From: Lachnospiraceae bacterium | Lineage (GTDB): Bacteria; Bacillota; Clostridia; Lachnospirales; Lachnospiraceae | Direction of reading: 5' to 3' | DNA: 64,000 nucleotides | Assembly (NCBI GenBank): GCA_902363445.1 | Contig: CABJAB010000009.1 | Coordinates: 1 to 64,000, forward strand | In this document: positions 24,520 to 34,352 of the stretch, one piece after another | Position numbering within the stretch: position 1 is the stretch's first letter | How the letters are laid out: each line of letters opens with the position of its first letter | Notes under the pieces: model-generated | Seen by the model: the letters and a program-made list of their open reading frames with translations, nothing else | Told to the model about the DNA's origin: nothing | Databases searched by the model: none | Program-made: the position numbers and the translations under genes

Positions 24520-25014
24520 TTAAAGCTTAACAGCCGCTTTTTCCTTCTTCTCTTCTTTCAGGCGGCTGCGGAGCCCTTTGAAAAAATCCTTAAGAAGCTT
24601 CGAGCACTCCTCCTCCATGACCCCTCTGGTCACCTTAACCTGATGGTTGAACTCCGGCATCTCCAGCAGGTTCAAAATGGAACCGGCACAGCCGGCCTTG
24701 GGGTTCATGCACCCTATTATTACCTCGCTCATCCGCGCCTGCACCAGCGCTCCCGAGCACATCTGGCACGGCTCCAGTGTCACATACATCGTGCAGCCCT
24801 CCAGCCTCCAGTCTCCCAGTTTCTTGCTGGCTCTTTTGATGGCTTGAAGTTCTGCGTGCGCCAATGTATTTTTATCGGCGGTTCTCCTGTTGTACCCCCG
24901 CGCGATGATCTTGTCTTCTTTGACTATCACGCATCCGATGGGGACCTCTCCTATGGAAGACGCTTTTTTTGCCTGCTTAATGGCTTCCTTCATATAGTGT
25001 TCCTGGTCAGCCAT
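24520..25014 (-). CDS. tadA: tRNA-specific adenosine deaminase TadA
   Basis: 164 residues. Zinc-dependent deaminase making inosine at the wobble position of tRNA-Arg(ACG). The HAELQAI (ligand His, proton-shuttle Glu) and PCQMCSGAL (two Cys ligands) motifs are intact. The basic, Lys/Glu-rich tail is longer than usual. An AAAGGAG site precedes the ATG. Not related to the Tad pilus genes, which share the name. Confidence 0.95.
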   Translation of the reverse strand: MADQEHYMKEAIKQAKKASSIGEVPIGCVIVKEDKIIARGYNRRTADKNTLAHAELQAIKRASKKLGDWRLEGCTMYVTLEPCQMCSGALVQARMSEVIIGCMNPKAGCAGSILNLLEMPEFNHQVKVTRGVMEEECSKLLKDFFKGLRSRLKEEKKEKAAVKL

Positions 25015-25132
25015 GATTCATACTCCTTTCTGTCTGAATTTTATCCGCCTCCGGTCCGGGGTTGTGATCTCCCCGGAAATCAGCTACAATAGCAGTTAGA
25101 ATATTTTTATAAAACGATCAGGAGGCATGACT

Positions 25133-25828
25133 ATGATCATTTCCGGTTTCCAAAAAACCACCTTGCTGGATTATCCCGGCCATCTGGCCGCTACGATATT
25201 TTTTAACGGATGCAGTTTCCGCTGCCCATTCTGCCACAACAGTGAACTTCTTTCATCCGATACCGCGCCCCAGGCGATGACAGACACTGAGGTCCTATCC
25301 GTCTTAAAAAAGCGCGCCGGCATCCTGGAAGGAGTCTGCGTAACCGGCGGCGAGCCTACCCTGCAGCCAGGACTGCCTGAATTTCTGTCATCTGTCAAAG
25401 ACCTGGGGCTCCTGGTGAAGCTGGACACCAACGGATACCAGCCGGATGTTATGATCTCCCTCTGTGAACAGGGGCTGATTGACTACATCGCCATGGATAT
25501 CAAGTCCTGTCCGTCCCGTTATCCCGTTGTATCCGGATTTCCTCATCTTGATTTTTCCCGTATTCAGAAAAGCGTCACTTATCTGATGCAGGGCCGTCTG
25601 CCTTACGAATTCCGCACCACTGTAGTTCAGGAGCTTCACTCCCCAAAAGACTTTGAGGAGATCGGCCGGTGGCTGCAGGGCTGCTCTGCATATTATCTGC
25701 AGAATTATCAGGATTCGGAACATGTGCTGTGTCCTGGATTCCACAGCTGCTCCAAAGAGGAGCTTCTTCATTTTGCCTCTGTGGTAAAACCTCTGATTCC
25801 AAATGTAAACCTTCGGGGCATTGACTGA
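25133..25828 (+). CDS. Anaerobic ribonucleotide reductase activating protein (NrdG-like radical SAM)
   Basis: 231 residues from the ATG at 25133, seven bases after GGAGG (the ATG at 25127 is too close). Radical SAM cluster motif CSFRCPFC (C-x3-C-x2-C) follows FQKTTLLDYPGHLAATIFFNGC, and the VCVTGGEPTLQ and KLDTNG motifs follow. It belongs to the longer NrdG2-type activase family, predicted to generate the glycyl radical of an anaerobic ribonucleotide reductase; the reductase gene is not nearby, so the partner is inferred only from family. Confidence 0.85.
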   Translation: MIISGFQKTTLLDYPGHLAATIFFNGCSFRCPFCHNSELLSSDTAPQAMTDTEVLSVLKKRAGILEGVCVTGGEPTLQPGLPEFLSSVKDLGLLVKLDTNGYQPDVMISLCEQGLIDYIAMDIKSCPSRYPVVSGFPHLDFSRIQKSVTYLMQGRLPYEFRTTVVQELHSPKDFEEIGRWLQGCSAYYLQNYQDSEHVLCPGFHSCSKEELLHFASVVKPLIPNVNLRGID

Positions 25829-25847
25829 GCCGCCGCGGAAAACCGTA

Positions 25848-27218
25848 TCAGGATTTCCAGAATATTCCGTACCCTCTGCCTGATTGATTGTTCAGAATTG
25901 TCTGCATATCGTCATATGTAATATCAGTACTGATTCCGGGATTATTGACTATCACCCGTCCGTCCTCTGTCAGTCCTGCTAAAGTCACATAGTGGTAGAC
26001 CGTTGCATAGCGGCCTCCTTCCCCTTCCGGTTTCATGGACATGACAATCTTTGCTCCGGATTCCAGCGACCGGCGTATTTTATCCGCGGACAGTGACGCT
26101 GTCCCTGCCTCAACGCGAAGTCCATAATCAACGCCTGCCGCCATACACATCTTTCCGCCGTAGGAACCCTGCTCGATATTCCGGTATCCATCGTTATCAT
26201 ATCTGGCCGCGACTTCTGCCGGAGTGATGCGCTCATCTTTAAAATACGACAATACCATGGCAATCGCCGTAGGACAGCAGGCGTCGCTGGCAATGGTCCC
26301 TCCTCCGAAGACCTGGCTCCCCCACTCGATGGACCCTTGCTTGTAAAAAGGAACCGGTGAATCCAAAAGGCTCTCTTCCTGCCGCTTTAAAATGGTATCA
26401 TTGAATTCCTGCTCACTCATTTTCATAAGTTCTTCGCATTCTGCCCGCTTCTCTTCCGTCCATCCATCCCATTCTGACGGCACCGGAAATGTAAACGAAT
26501 CCGTGTCATAGATTTCATCCCTCGGCTTGTTTTCCAGAATCACCACTACCTTATACTGGGAATCCAAGGCCGCCCCCGTCCCCTCAAATACGCTTGAAAG
26601 GCTTATGCCCCCGGCTCCCAGCCAATCTGCTGCGGCCCCTGCCGATGGAAGGAGTGATTCTACGGCGGATTTCTGAAATTGGATTCCGGCAATCCGGTAC
26701 GAGTAAGTCTCATTCCATAGATTATCCGCATACCACTGGCAGAGAATCCGATTATAAAATGTATAGTTTCGGCAGACAGCCGTCATGGCCAGCACTTGTC
26801 TGGACGCATCCTGAAAGCCTTTTCCATACACAAAATACTGCTTCTCTCTCGGCACACCGGAGTTTTCCAGCATCTGGGCCTGTTCCTCTTTCCAAGCCTC
26901 CTCCTTGTTCTGGATGAACGCGTAAAGCATTTCCAGATCGGCCGTTCCATGGATCCCCGAGGCCTCGTCCTCCCCTGCCGCATCGTCTATTTCCTGCGGG
27001 CCTACAAGCATTTCCTGATAAGGCGCAATCTGCAGACCGTGTGTTTCCGTCTCTGAGCCTTCTCCAGCACCGCCGTCTGTATCCTCAGTCCTGTCCGTAT
27101 TGGAAGTCTGCTCCTGCGGCGACGCAAAAACACATTTGCCGGAAAGTAAAAGTCCACAAATAAGAAATGTCAATATCAATATAACTGGCATATCCGCCGT
27201 TTTCCTGGTATTCTGCAT
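25848..27218 (-). CDS. secreted/membrane-anchored C39-like cysteine protease
   Basis: 456 residues. N-terminal membrane segment (about 11-32, ends near KCVFASP) acting as signal or anchor, a low-complexity acidic stretch, an uncharacterised middle, and a C39-like papain-fold domain at about 290-456. Catalytic cysteine in SDACCPTAIAMVLSYF, histidine in YHYVTLAG and the NNPG partner residue are present. No ABC transporter domain is attached, so it is not a bacteriocin exporter. Substrate unknown; probably acts on cell-surface or extracellular peptides. Confidence 0.75.
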   Translation of the reverse strand: MQNTRKTADMPVILILTFLICGLLLSGKCVFASPQEQTSNTDRTEDTDGGAGEGSETETHGLQIAPYQEMLVGPQEIDDAAGEDEASGIHGTADLEMLYAFIQNKEEAWKEEQAQMLENSGVPREKQYFVYGKGFQDASRQVLAMTAVCRNYTFYNRILCQWYADNLWNETYSYRIAGIQFQKSAVESLLPSAGAAADWLGAGGISLSSVFEGTGAALDSQYKVVVILENKPRDEIYDTDSFTFPVPSEWDGWTEEKRAECEELMKMSEQEFNDTILKRQEESLLDSPVPFYKQGSIEWGSQVFGGGTIASDACCPTAIAMVLSYFKDERITPAEVAARYDNDGYRNIEQGSYGGKMCMAAGVDYGLRVEAGTASLSADKIRRSLESGAKIVMSMKPEGEGGRYATVYHYVTLAGLTEDGRVIVNNPGISTDITYDDMQTILNNQSGRGYGIFWKS

Positions 27219-27255
27219 CGATGCTCCTTCCAGAGAATTCTTTCTATCCTAAAAC

Positions 27256-27282
27256 AAAGAGTCCGGCCTGCCGGACTCTTTT
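27256..27282. terminator. bidirectional terminator
   Basis: AAAGAGTCCGG - cctg - CCGGACTCTTT, located right after the stop of the coiled-coil gene on the minus strand and followed there by GTTTTA. Confidence 0.75.
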
Positions 27283-28371
27283 CTATTTCACATTTTTATA
27301 AATCTGCTGAGCCTCCGTGATGCTGGAAGCCAATCCTTGATTCAAAATGTCTATCAGCTTATCCAGCTTATCCTGATGCATGAACTCCTGACCGATATAC
27401 GGGCCATATTCGTCCGTGAATTCAATGGTCTTCTGCTGGACGCTGCTGCTCATTTCCTTATTGGCCGCGTTTACCTGCTGAAGCTGTCTGGCCATCGTCT
27501 CCAATTTTTCCCTGTTGTTTTCAAGAATCTCCTGTTCCAGCTCCTGTTGTGTTTCATTCTCAAAAATACCCAGGGCTTCCTGCTTCCGTTTTGCTATATC
27601 CGCCAGCTCGTTTTCAATTCCTGATATTTCCCTGTCATACTTACCCAGGTTGTAGACCGAATCATTTTTATCTTTTTCAATCGCTTTGACGATAACCCGT
27701 ATCTTCCGTTTATTGGCATCAATCATATCCCGGTTTTTCCGCGCGTCCTTCATGATCTCCAGATGATTGACCTTTGTCCTGTTGTTCAATGCAATATATG
27801 TGCCGCAGAGCACAACAATGACAACGATATAGATCACGATCAAAAGCCACGGCTGATGGCCGGGGACCGCCCAGTAAATACCGCAGGGCAGCACCAAAAA
27901 ACTGATCACAAAAGTCAAAAGCAAAATTAAGATCTCTGAAAATCCCTTGGTAAAATATAAAGAGTAATAAAATTTGGTATTACAAAAAGACGGAATCCTA
28001 TTCTGATGGAAGGTAGTCGCGTTCTGGAGCTTCAGCTGCCTGTTTTCTTCCCGAAGCTGCGCCGTCTCATTATCGATACGCGCCTTTACCCCCTGATCCT
28101 TCGCCCTCTCTCTATTTCCTCTAGCTTTTTTTAATTTGTCCTGCGTCTTGCTGATCTCTCTGTCATAACTTAAGGTAATCTCCTCTTTCCGCTTACTGAC
28201 GGTAGATTCAATCTCTTCTTCAACCGCTTTTTTTTCTGTGGCCAGGGAGCGTGTTAACCGTTTTTCTTCCGACTGCAGACGGCTGCTCTTCGCTTTCTCC
28301 GCCTCCAGTTCAGCAAGCGCTGCTTTCGCTTCCTGAAGAAAGCCCACATTATCCTGTATTTCCCGTGCCAT
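27283..28371 (-). CDS. coiled-coil membrane protein, function unknown
   Basis: 362 residues. Long coiled coils rich in Lys/Glu at about 10-125 and 235-330 flank two neighbouring membrane helices (about 150-172 and 178-200), so both coils should face the cytoplasm. The C-terminus (EFTDEYGPYIGQEFMHQDKLDKLIDIL) is more ordered. I recognise no family. AGGAGG ribosome site eight bases upstream of the ATG. It stands alone between two terminators. Confidence 0.6.
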   Translation of the reverse strand: MAREIQDNVGFLQEAKAALAELEAEKAKSSRLQSEEKRLTRSLATEKKAVEEEIESTVSKRKEEITLSYDREISKTQDKLKKARGNRERAKDQGVKARIDNETAQLREENRQLKLQNATTFHQNRIPSFCNTKFYYSLYFTKGFSEILILLLTFVISFLVLPCGIYWAVPGHQPWLLIVIYIVVIVVLCGTYIALNNRTKVNHLEIMKDARKNRDMIDANKRKIRVIVKAIEKDKNDSVYNLGKYDREISGIENELADIAKRKQEALGIFENETQQELEQEILENNREKLETMARQLQQVNAANKEMSSSVQQKTIEFTDEYGPYIGQEFMHQDKLDKLIDILNQGLASSITEAQQIYKNVK

Positions 28372-28468
28372 GGTTATCCTCCTATGTATGACTTGCTTCC
28401 ATGTTTTAGTTTACACTACTTTATCCCCTCCCGCAAGTATTTTTATATGGCAAAAGGCCTGGTAGTGG

Positions 28469-28497
28469 TTGCCCGTGTCCAAAATCGATGGTATACT
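28469..28497 (+). promoter_or_regulatory. sigma-A promoter of the 89-residue protein gene
   Basis: TTGCCC (28469-28474), 17-base spacer, TATACT (28492-28497), about 48 bases upstream of the ATG. Confidence 0.65.
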
Positions 28498-28544
28498 GAA
28501 CTGGAAGTGGTGAACCATCTGCACATTATTAAGGAGGGCTTCCT

Positions 28545-28814
28545 ATGTTCCGCCTCTGGGGAAAAGAATTCCAAAATAATCATCTGATAAAGGATATCGT
28601 CATCTGCAACGATGACCCGGAATTAAACAGGACCCGAAAAGTATTCAAAAGTCTGGAGGAGATCTGCATGGCCTTTGATCTAAGTGTCCCAATCTGGCTG
28701 GACGCCACGGTGGAAGAATTCCGGATCCACTCAAAATGCCGTTTCACACAGGACAGTTTCATTGAACACATTAGCTTCGATTTTTTGGAAATTCAGGTAA
28801 TTGAAGAAGATTAA
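28545..28814 (+). CDS. small protein of unknown function
   Basis: 89 residues, no signal and no membrane segment, acidic C-terminus. Rich in aromatic and Asp/Glu residues (for example KDIVICNDDPELNRTRKVFKSLEEIC, split across residues 16-41). AAGGAGGGC ribosome site upstream of the ATG, with its own promoter and terminator, so it is a real single-gene unit. I cannot assign a function. Confidence 0.65.
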   Translation: MFRLWGKEFQNNHLIKDIVICNDDPELNRTRKVFKSLEEICMAFDLSVPIWLDATVEEFRIHSKCRFTQDSFIEHISFDFLEIQVIEED

Positions 28815-28852
28815 GCAAGACAAGCATTTCCGGCTGCGGCCGGCCAATCAAG

Positions 28853-28896
28853 AACTGCCCCGGAGCCTTTATCACATCAAAGGCCGGGGCAGTTTT
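28853..28896 (+). terminator. intrinsic terminator
   Basis: AACTGCCCCGGAGCCTTT / AAAGGCCGGGGCAGTT hairpin followed by TTT, 38 bases after the stop of the small protein. Confidence 0.8.
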
Positions 28897-29005
28897 TAAT
28901 TCATCTATCTATATTCCATTACGCATCAAACGTTTATGATTTTCCACATATCAGAACCGCTGTCCGCAGACGGTCACACATCTGCCGCCTTGCCGGTTCC
29001 GCGAA

Positions 29006-30349
29006 TCATAATCTGGCAAGGAGGGTCTCCCTCTGTTCCTCATAGCCCGGTTTTCCAAGAAGAGCAAACATATTTTTCTTGTAGCTCTCGACACCCGGCT
29101 GATTAAAAGGATTTACGCCCAGTATGTATCCGCTGACGCCGCAGGCGAACTCATAAAAATAGAACAACTCGCCAAGGCAGAATTCATCCTGCTTCGGCAC
29201 ACAAATTTTCATATTCGGCACCTGGCCGTCCGTATGTGCAAGCATCGTGCCATTCATGGCATTTTTGTTTACAAAATCCATGGACTTCCCTGCCAAATAG
29301 TTAAGGCCATCTAAATCTTCTGCCTCTGCTTCGATCAGGATCTCTCCGCACGGTTCTTCTACCGAAATAACGGTCTCCATCAGATTTCTGGAACCGTCTT
29401 GAATAAACTGGCCCATAGAGTGTAGATCCGCCGTCAGATCCACAGCCGCCGGGAAGATTCCCCGCTGGTCCTTGCCCTCACTCTCTCCATAAAGCTGCTT
29501 CCACCACTCCGCCAGATAGTGGAGGCTGGGTTCATAATTCGCTGTGATCTCAATCCCCTTCCCTTTTCTCAGAAGGATGTTCCGAACTGCCGCATATTGA
29601 AGAGCGTCATTTGTCTCAAAGCCGTTCTCCAAAGCACGTTTTCTTCCTGACGCAGCGCCTGCCATCAATTTTTCAATATCTGCTCCGCTAACCGCGATGG
29701 GAAGCAGGCCTACTGCTGTCAGGACGGAAAAACGTCCGCCCACATCATCCGGAACCACAAAGGTCTCATAGCCTTCTTTATCCGCCAGAGTCTTAAGTGC
29801 GCCCCGCGCTTTATCCGTGGTCGCATAAATCCTCCTTCCGGCTTCTTCCGCGCCGTACTTATCAGTCAGCAGCTTCTTTAAAATACGGAAGGCGATTGCC
29901 GGCTCCGTAGTCGTTCCCGATTTAGAAATTACATTTATGGAGAAATCTTTTCCATTCAGCAGGTGAATCAGATCCTTCATATATGAGGTGCTGATGTTGT
30001 TCCCCACAAAATAAATCTCAGGAGTTTTCCTGTCCTCCTTTGACATGCAGTTATAAAAATTATTTCTCAGGAACTCTATGGCCGCCCTCGCCCCAAGGTA
30101 AGAACCGCCAATACCGATGACAAGGAGTACGTCGGAATCCGATTGAATCTTCGCCGCTGCTTTTTGAATTCTTGTGAATTCTTCTTTATCATAATCTACC
30201 GGCAGGTCAATCCATCCCAAAAAGTCGTTCCCAGCCCCTGTCCTGGACACCAGCACTTCCTTCGCATCCAGCGCCAGCTTTTTCATATTGACGATTTCTT
30301 CTTCGGAAATAAAGGAAGCTGTCTTACTGTAATCAAACGTTACCTGCAT
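29006..30349 (-). CDS. pgi: Glucose-6-phosphate isomerase
   Basis: 447 residues from the ATG at 30349 ([13 protein letters not shown]), after an AAAGGAG site; the in-frame extension upstream covers the promoter. Interconverts glucose 6-phosphate and fructose 6-phosphate. The signature [14 protein letters not shown], the [16 protein letters not shown] motif and the [15 protein letters not shown]-terminal signature (active-site Gln-Pro-Gly-Val-Glu) are intact. Length fits the short bacterial/archaeal-type PGI of Firmicutes. A TATAAT at 30404-30399 on the minus strand is the probable -10. Confidence 0.95.
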   Translation of the reverse strand: MQVTFDYSKTASFISEEEIVNMKKLALDAKEVLVSRTGAGNDFLGWIDLPVDYDKEEFTRIQKAAAKIQSDSDVLLVIGIGGSYLGARAAIEFLRNNFYNCMSKEDRKTPEIYFVGNNISTSYMKDLIHLLNGKDFSINVISKSGTTTEPAIAFRILKKLLTDKYGAEEAGRRIYATTDKARGALKTLADKEGYETFVVPDDVGGRFSVLTAVGLLPIAVSGADIEKLMAGAASGRKRALENGFETNDALQYAAVRNILLRKGKGIEITANYEPSLHYLAEWWKQLYGESEGKDQRGIFPAAVDLTADLHSMGQFIQDGSRNLMETVISVEEPCGEILIEAEAEDLDGLNYLAGKSMDFVNKNAMNGTMLAHTDGQVPNMKICVPKQDEFCLGELFYFYEFACGVSGYILGVNPFNQPGVESYKKNMFALLGKPGYEEQRETLLARL

Positions 30350-30447
30350 ATTTTTTCTCCTTTTTGTATTGTCCTCACGTCCTGAGGTATTTGTGATAAT
30401 TATACAAAATTCACGGTCTTTCCGCAAGGTCCGAACGGATTTTTATG

Positions 30448-31272
30448 CTATTCATACAAATATTCCTGGATAATATCCTCAATCAGGTGTTCTTCCTCAT
30501 CCGTAAGCTTCCTCGCGTGGCCGCCGCCGTGGCGGCCTGACGCAATCCGCTCCAAACGCTTTTTCAAAAATGCCGCATCCTGTTCTCTTCCCGCCGCTTC
30601 TTCGCTTTTTCGCAGCAGGTCGGCAGCCTGTCCATCTAAAGCACCTGGATTTTCACTAAACGACGCATCGCCTGATACGGCCGCTTCCATCACTCCTCCA
30701 GGCCCTCCGGATGCCCCTGCGCCTTCCATGGCAGGCGTAAGCTCCACCGGCTGGCCCGATTCCAGACGTTTGACCAGTGTGTTCTCAAAATAATCACGAA
30801 TACAAAGCAGAAGCTGAGAATATTTTCCGGGAGTATTGCACAGCGTTTCCCATAATATCATGGCGCCGCCCAATGCGAAGCCGGAAAACACATATAATAC
30901 CACGGTCTTGGTCACTCCCGCATACCAATAGGTCATAAAGGACGCCACCATGCCTCCCAGGCAGAGAAAAGCGGCCGCCAGACGGTTTAAACGCTCCAGC
31001 CGGTTCAGACGTACTCCCATAAACTTATACTGTCCCATATTTCTTTCCACATAGACAGGGATATTATTGACTCCGCTGCTTGACCGGTATGTATTTTCAA
31101 ATTTGACTTTCCACTGTTTCAAATACTTATCCTTGGCTGTTCCCATGTTCTCCGACTGCTTTATCAGCTTTCGGTATCTTCCGTTTACCAGGAATTTACT
31201 GAGTACGCCTAAAATGCTGAATGCCAGCATAATATAAAGCACCTTTCCTGTTTCTAAAAATTGTAACAACAT
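30448..31272 (-). CDS. membrane protein of unknown function
   Basis: 274 residues. One membrane helix at about 10-28 and two at about 92-115 and 122-142, then a cytoplasmic C-terminal half with a Gly/Ala/Pro-rich linker and a charged tail ending EEHLIEDIIQEYLYE. No known domain is recognised. AAAGGGG ribosome site. The 170 bases upstream hold a weak TACAAT-type -10 and nothing else clear. Confidence 0.6.
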   Translation of the reverse strand: MLLQFLETGKVLYIMLAFSILGVLSKFLVNGRYRKLIKQSENMGTAKDKYLKQWKVKFENTYRSSSGVNNIPVYVERNMGQYKFMGVRLNRLERLNRLAAAFLCLGGMVASFMTYWYAGVTKTVVLYVFSGFALGGAMILWETLCNTPGKYSQLLLCIRDYFENTLVKRLESGQPVELTPAMEGAGASGGPGGVMEAAVSGDASFSENPGALDGQAADLLRKSEEAAGREQDAAFLKKRLERIASGRHGGGHARKLTDEEEHLIEDIIQEYLYE

Positions 31273-31446
31273 AGTGATTCCCCTTTCTTTTCCGGACTCT
31301 GTCCGAATTGTTCAAACATGCTCCGGTGTATCCGCGCGCAACCTCCGGAGATTACACACATTGTATACCACAAAAAGTTTGGATGAGAAGGAAAATCGTT
31401 CGTTTTTTTCCGACAGGAATTTCCATGAGGATTCTTAACTATTTAC

Positions 31447-32148
31447 TCAAACCAGTTCAAGACGGCCCACCATATCCTTTACGAGAGCTACCGTATGGGA
31501 AATCGCTTTTGCTTCAAACGCGGGGTAATCCATGGATGCGCTGTCATCCGCTTTATCGGAGATCGCCCTCACGATCAAAAAGGGAATCCCATTCAGATAG
31601 GAGGCTTGTCCGATGGCCGCGCCTTCCATTTCTGTGCAAAGGCCGCCAAATGTCTTTATAAGCCACTCTTTTTTTTCCTTGTCCGCCACAAACTGGTCTC
31701 CGCTTAGCACACGCCCTTTAAAGGTCCTGATATCCGGGTTCACCCTCCGGCAGCTTTCCTCTGCACAATCTGCCAGGTGCCTGTCCGCCTGAAAAGAAAG
31801 TGACTCCATTCTTGGTATTTGGCCCGCCGGATATCCAAAAGCCACTGCATCCACATCATGCTGAAGCACATCCGTGGATAAAACGATATCCCCGATATCG
31901 ATCTGTGCGTGCAGAGAACCTGCTATACCCGTATTGATAACAGCATTCACGGAATAAAAATCTGCCAGGATCTGAGTGCAGATGCCGGCATTTACTTTTC
32001 CGATTCCGCTCCGCACAACTACAATATCTTTTCCGCTGAGCCTGCCCCTGTAGAAATCCATGGAGGCCTTTGTCTCCACCGAAACTCCTTCCATCGCTGC
32101 CTTCAGCTGATTAACTTCTTCCTCCATTGCACCGATAATTCCAATCAT
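31447..32148 (-). CDS. mtnN: 5'-methylthioadenosine/S-adenosylhomocysteine nucleosidase
   Basis: 233 residues from the ATG at 32148 (MIGIIGAMEEEVNQL), nine bases after GGAGG. Cleaves adenine from MTA and SAH in the activated methyl cycle and autoinducer-2 route. Conserved GIGKVNAGICTQIL, NTGIAGSL and CTEMEGAAIGQASYLNGIPFLIVRAISDKAD with catalytic Glu and Asp are present. Confidence 0.95.
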   Translation of the reverse strand: MIGIIGAMEEEVNQLKAAMEGVSVETKASMDFYRGRLSGKDIVVVRSGIGKVNAGICTQILADFYSVNAVINTGIAGSLHAQIDIGDIVLSTDVLQHDVDAVAFGYPAGQIPRMESLSFQADRHLADCAEESCRRVNPDIRTFKGRVLSGDQFVADKEKKEWLIKTFGGLCTEMEGAAIGQASYLNGIPFLIVRAISDKADDSASMDYPAFEAKAISHTVALVKDMVGRLELV

Positions 32149-32329
32149 ATGGCCGTTCCTCCCATTGCCTGTTCTGGTTTCATTATACCTTCCGCCGGAA
32201 ATCGTGGCAAGAACAAAGTTGGCCAGCCCGGAGGGCATGAATTAGGGGATGCCCCAGGGTATGAAGTGAAAAACCTGATACAATTTTCTTGTTTTGTGCT
32301 ATACTTGCGTAAAAGGAGGTAATGTGATC

Positions 32330-32578
32330 ATGACAAGTTATAAGACCCGCGGCGTATGCAGCCGTGAAATCAGATTTGAGATTGAGGGAAACACGATCAA
32401 AACTGTCCAGTTCATCGGAGGCTGCGCCGGAAATACCCAGGGTGTGGCGCGGCTGATAGCCGGCATGGATGTGGATGAAGCCATACAGAAAATCGACGGC
32501 ATTGACTGCGGCGGACGCGGAACTTCATGTCCGGACCAACTGGCCAAGGCTTTGAAAGAATATAAAGCAACTCATTAA
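32330..32578 (+). CDS. TSCPD domain protein
   Basis: 82 residues from the ATG at 32330, after AAAGGAGGTAATGTGATC. Contains the GGCAGNTQGVARLIAGM and CGGRGTSCPDQLAKAL motifs of the small TSCPD family (related to a domain at the end of some ribonucleotide reductases). Conserved cysteines suggest metal or substrate binding, but no function is established. Ends 19 bases before murG. Confidence 0.82.
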   Translation: MTSYKTRGVCSREIRFEIEGNTIKTVQFIGGCAGNTQGVARLIAGMDVDEAIQKIDGIDCGGRGTSCPDQLAKALKEYKATH

Positions 32579-32597
32579 TGTTCAGGAGCAGTTCATT

Positions 32598-33662
32598 ATG
32601 AAAAAAATCATCTTAACCGGCGGAGGGACCGCCGGACATGTTACACCTAACCTGGCTCTGATTCCTGCCTTAAAGGAACAGGGTTATGAAATACGATATA
32701 TCGGTTCTTATAATGGCATCGAAAAAGAACTGATAGAAAAAGCTGGAATTCCCTATGATGGTATTTCCTCCGGAAAGCTGCGCCGTTACTTCAGCTTCAA
32801 GAACTTTTCGGACCCTTTCCGCATATTGAAGGGGTATTTTCAGGCAAAAAAAATACTGAAACGTGAAAAACCTGGCGTTATTTTTTCTAAAGGCGGTTTT
32901 GTAGCGGTACCGGTAGTATTAGCCGCAAAAGGGCGCCATATCCCCGTCATCATCCATGAATCCGACATGACGCCGGGACTGGCAAATAAGCTGTGCATAC
33001 CGTCCTCCAGGAAGGTCTGCTGCAATTTCCCTGAAACGCTCAAATACTTGCCCGGGGAAAAAGCCGTCCTCACCGGTTCCCCTATCCGGAAGGAGCTTTT
33101 AAACGGTTCTCCTCTTTCTGGCCTCAAGTTTACCGGATTGTCTTCCAAAAAACCGGTGATATTGGTAATCGGCGGGAGCCTGGGATCCGTAAAAGTCAAT
33201 ACGGCTGTCCGGAATATCCTTCCGGAGCTTTTAAAAGCCTATCAGGTCATCCATCTCTGCGGAAAAGGAAACGTGGATAAATCTCTGGACTCTCTGGAAG
33301 GCTATGTGCAGTATGAATATATCAGCTCTCAGCTGAAAGATCTGTTTGCTTTATCTGACCTTATGATCTCACGCGCAGGCGCCAACGCTATTTGTGAGAT
33401 TCTGGCGCTTCGAAAACCGAATATCTTAATACCGCTGTCGGCAGCTGCCAGCCGCGGGGATCAGCTGCTGAACGCAGAGTCTTTCCGAAAACAAGGCTTC
33501 AGTGAGGTTCTTCTGGAAGAGGATTTAACGGATGACGCGCTGAAGGCGCTGATAGAAAAAGTATATGCCAATAGACAGGATTACATAAACGCGATGAACA
33601 CCAGCAAAACAGCCGACGCAATCGGTACCATCACGTCTATGATGAATGAAATATGTCTCTAA
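32598..33662 (+). CDS. murG: UDP-GlcNAc:undecaprenyl-pyrophosphoryl-MurNAc-pentapeptide GlcNAc transferase
   Basis: 354 residues, GT28 family GT-B enzyme that makes lipid II on the inner face of the membrane. N-terminal GGGTAGHVTPNLAL, then FSKGGFVAVPVVLAA, HESDMTPGLANKL, the C-domain GGSLGSVKVN and SRAGANAICEI (UDP-GlcNAc binding). The gene is outside the usual mur/fts cluster, standing beside the TSCPD gene, as is common in Lachnospiraceae. A strong terminator follows. Confidence 0.93.
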   Translation: MKKIILTGGGTAGHVTPNLALIPALKEQGYEIRYIGSYNGIEKELIEKAGIPYDGISSGKLRRYFSFKNFSDPFRILKGYFQAKKILKREKPGVIFSKGGFVAVPVVLAAKGRHIPVIIHESDMTPGLANKLCIPSSRKVCCNFPETLKYLPGEKAVLTGSPIRKELLNGSPLSGLKFTGLSSKKPVILVIGGSLGSVKVNTAVRNILPELLKAYQVIHLCGKGNVDKSLDSLEGYVQYEYISSQLKDLFALSDLMISRAGANAICEILALRKPNILIPLSAAASRGDQLLNAESFRKQGFSEVLLEEDLTDDALKALIEKVYANRQDYINAMNTSKTADAIGTITSMMNEICL

Positions 33663-33690
33663 TCATACCCGCAGCCGATATGCTGCTGTA

Positions 33691-33715
33691 AGGCGGGCCG
33701 AATGCCCGCCTTTTT
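33691..33715 (+). terminator. intrinsic terminator of murG
   Basis: AGGCGGGC - cgaat - GCCCGCC followed by TTTTT. Confidence 0.85.
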
Positions 33716-33725
33716 CTAATTGTTC

Positions 33726-34142
33726 TCACAATTCCTTTTTAATACACTCCGCCAGTTGGGCCAGCTCTTCCTGAGAGGGGCTCTGAGGTTCCCAGCTGAC
33801 CATTCGGGGGCCGCTTTCATAGCGGGGTATAATGTGAAGATGAAAATGGAATACGGTCTGTCCGGCGGCCTGGCCATTATTCTGAACTAAATTAAAGCCA
33901 GCGCAGTTCAGGCTTTTTTTCATGGCAGTCCCTATCTTCGCGGCCAGGGTCAACACTTTGGAAGATGTCTCCTGATCCAGTGTGCAGACATCCGCAAAGT
34001 GATTTTTCGGCAGGATCAGCGCATGCCCTTTGGATGCCGGTCCCAAATCCAGTATCACGCGGAACAAGTCGTCTTCGTACAGAGTCGCCGCGGGAATCTC
34101 ACCATTAGCTATCTTGCAAAAAACACAATTTTCGTCTTTCAT
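33726..34142 (-). CDS. HIT family nucleotide-binding protein
   Basis: 138 residues from the ATG at 34142 (MKDENCVFCKIANGEIP), after GGAGTG; the earlier ATG at 34148 is too close to that site. Histidine-triad motif HFHLHIIPRY in the C-terminal third, N-terminal CVFCKIA zinc-type pair. Hydrolyses or binds AMP-linked substrates (Hint-like). Convergent with murG. Confidence 0.93.
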   Translation of the reverse strand: MKDENCVFCKIANGEIPAATLYEDDLFRVILDLGPASKGHALILPKNHFADVCTLDQETSSKVLTLAAKIGTAMKKSLNCAGFNLVQNNGQAAGQTVFHFHLHIIPRYESGPRMVSWEPQSPSQEELAQLAECIKKEL

Positions 34143-34242
34143 TGACATCACTCCTATTTTCTTTATATCTGGTAATTTCCTATATATATAGTCTACAATC
34201 ACTGAGTTTTTTTAGCAAGATGTTTCTATTGTCTTGTCTTTT

Positions 34243-34251
34243 TTTGTCGAA
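34243..34251 (+). promoter_or_regulatory. possible Spo0A box upstream of orphan kinase
   Basis: TTTGTCGAA, followed by CG, fits 9 of 11 positions of the 0A-box consensus TTTGTCRAAAA. It lies about 100 bases upstream of the kinase start. No good sigma-A or sigma-H pair can be read next to it. Confidence 0.4.
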
Positions 34252-34352
34252 CGAATTTGTTTGCCTTATTTTTCGGGTAATGTTACTCTCAAACTGATAA
34301 CATGGTTTATACTGGAAAAATTCCGTTTAATTACCAATTAGGACGTGAGACT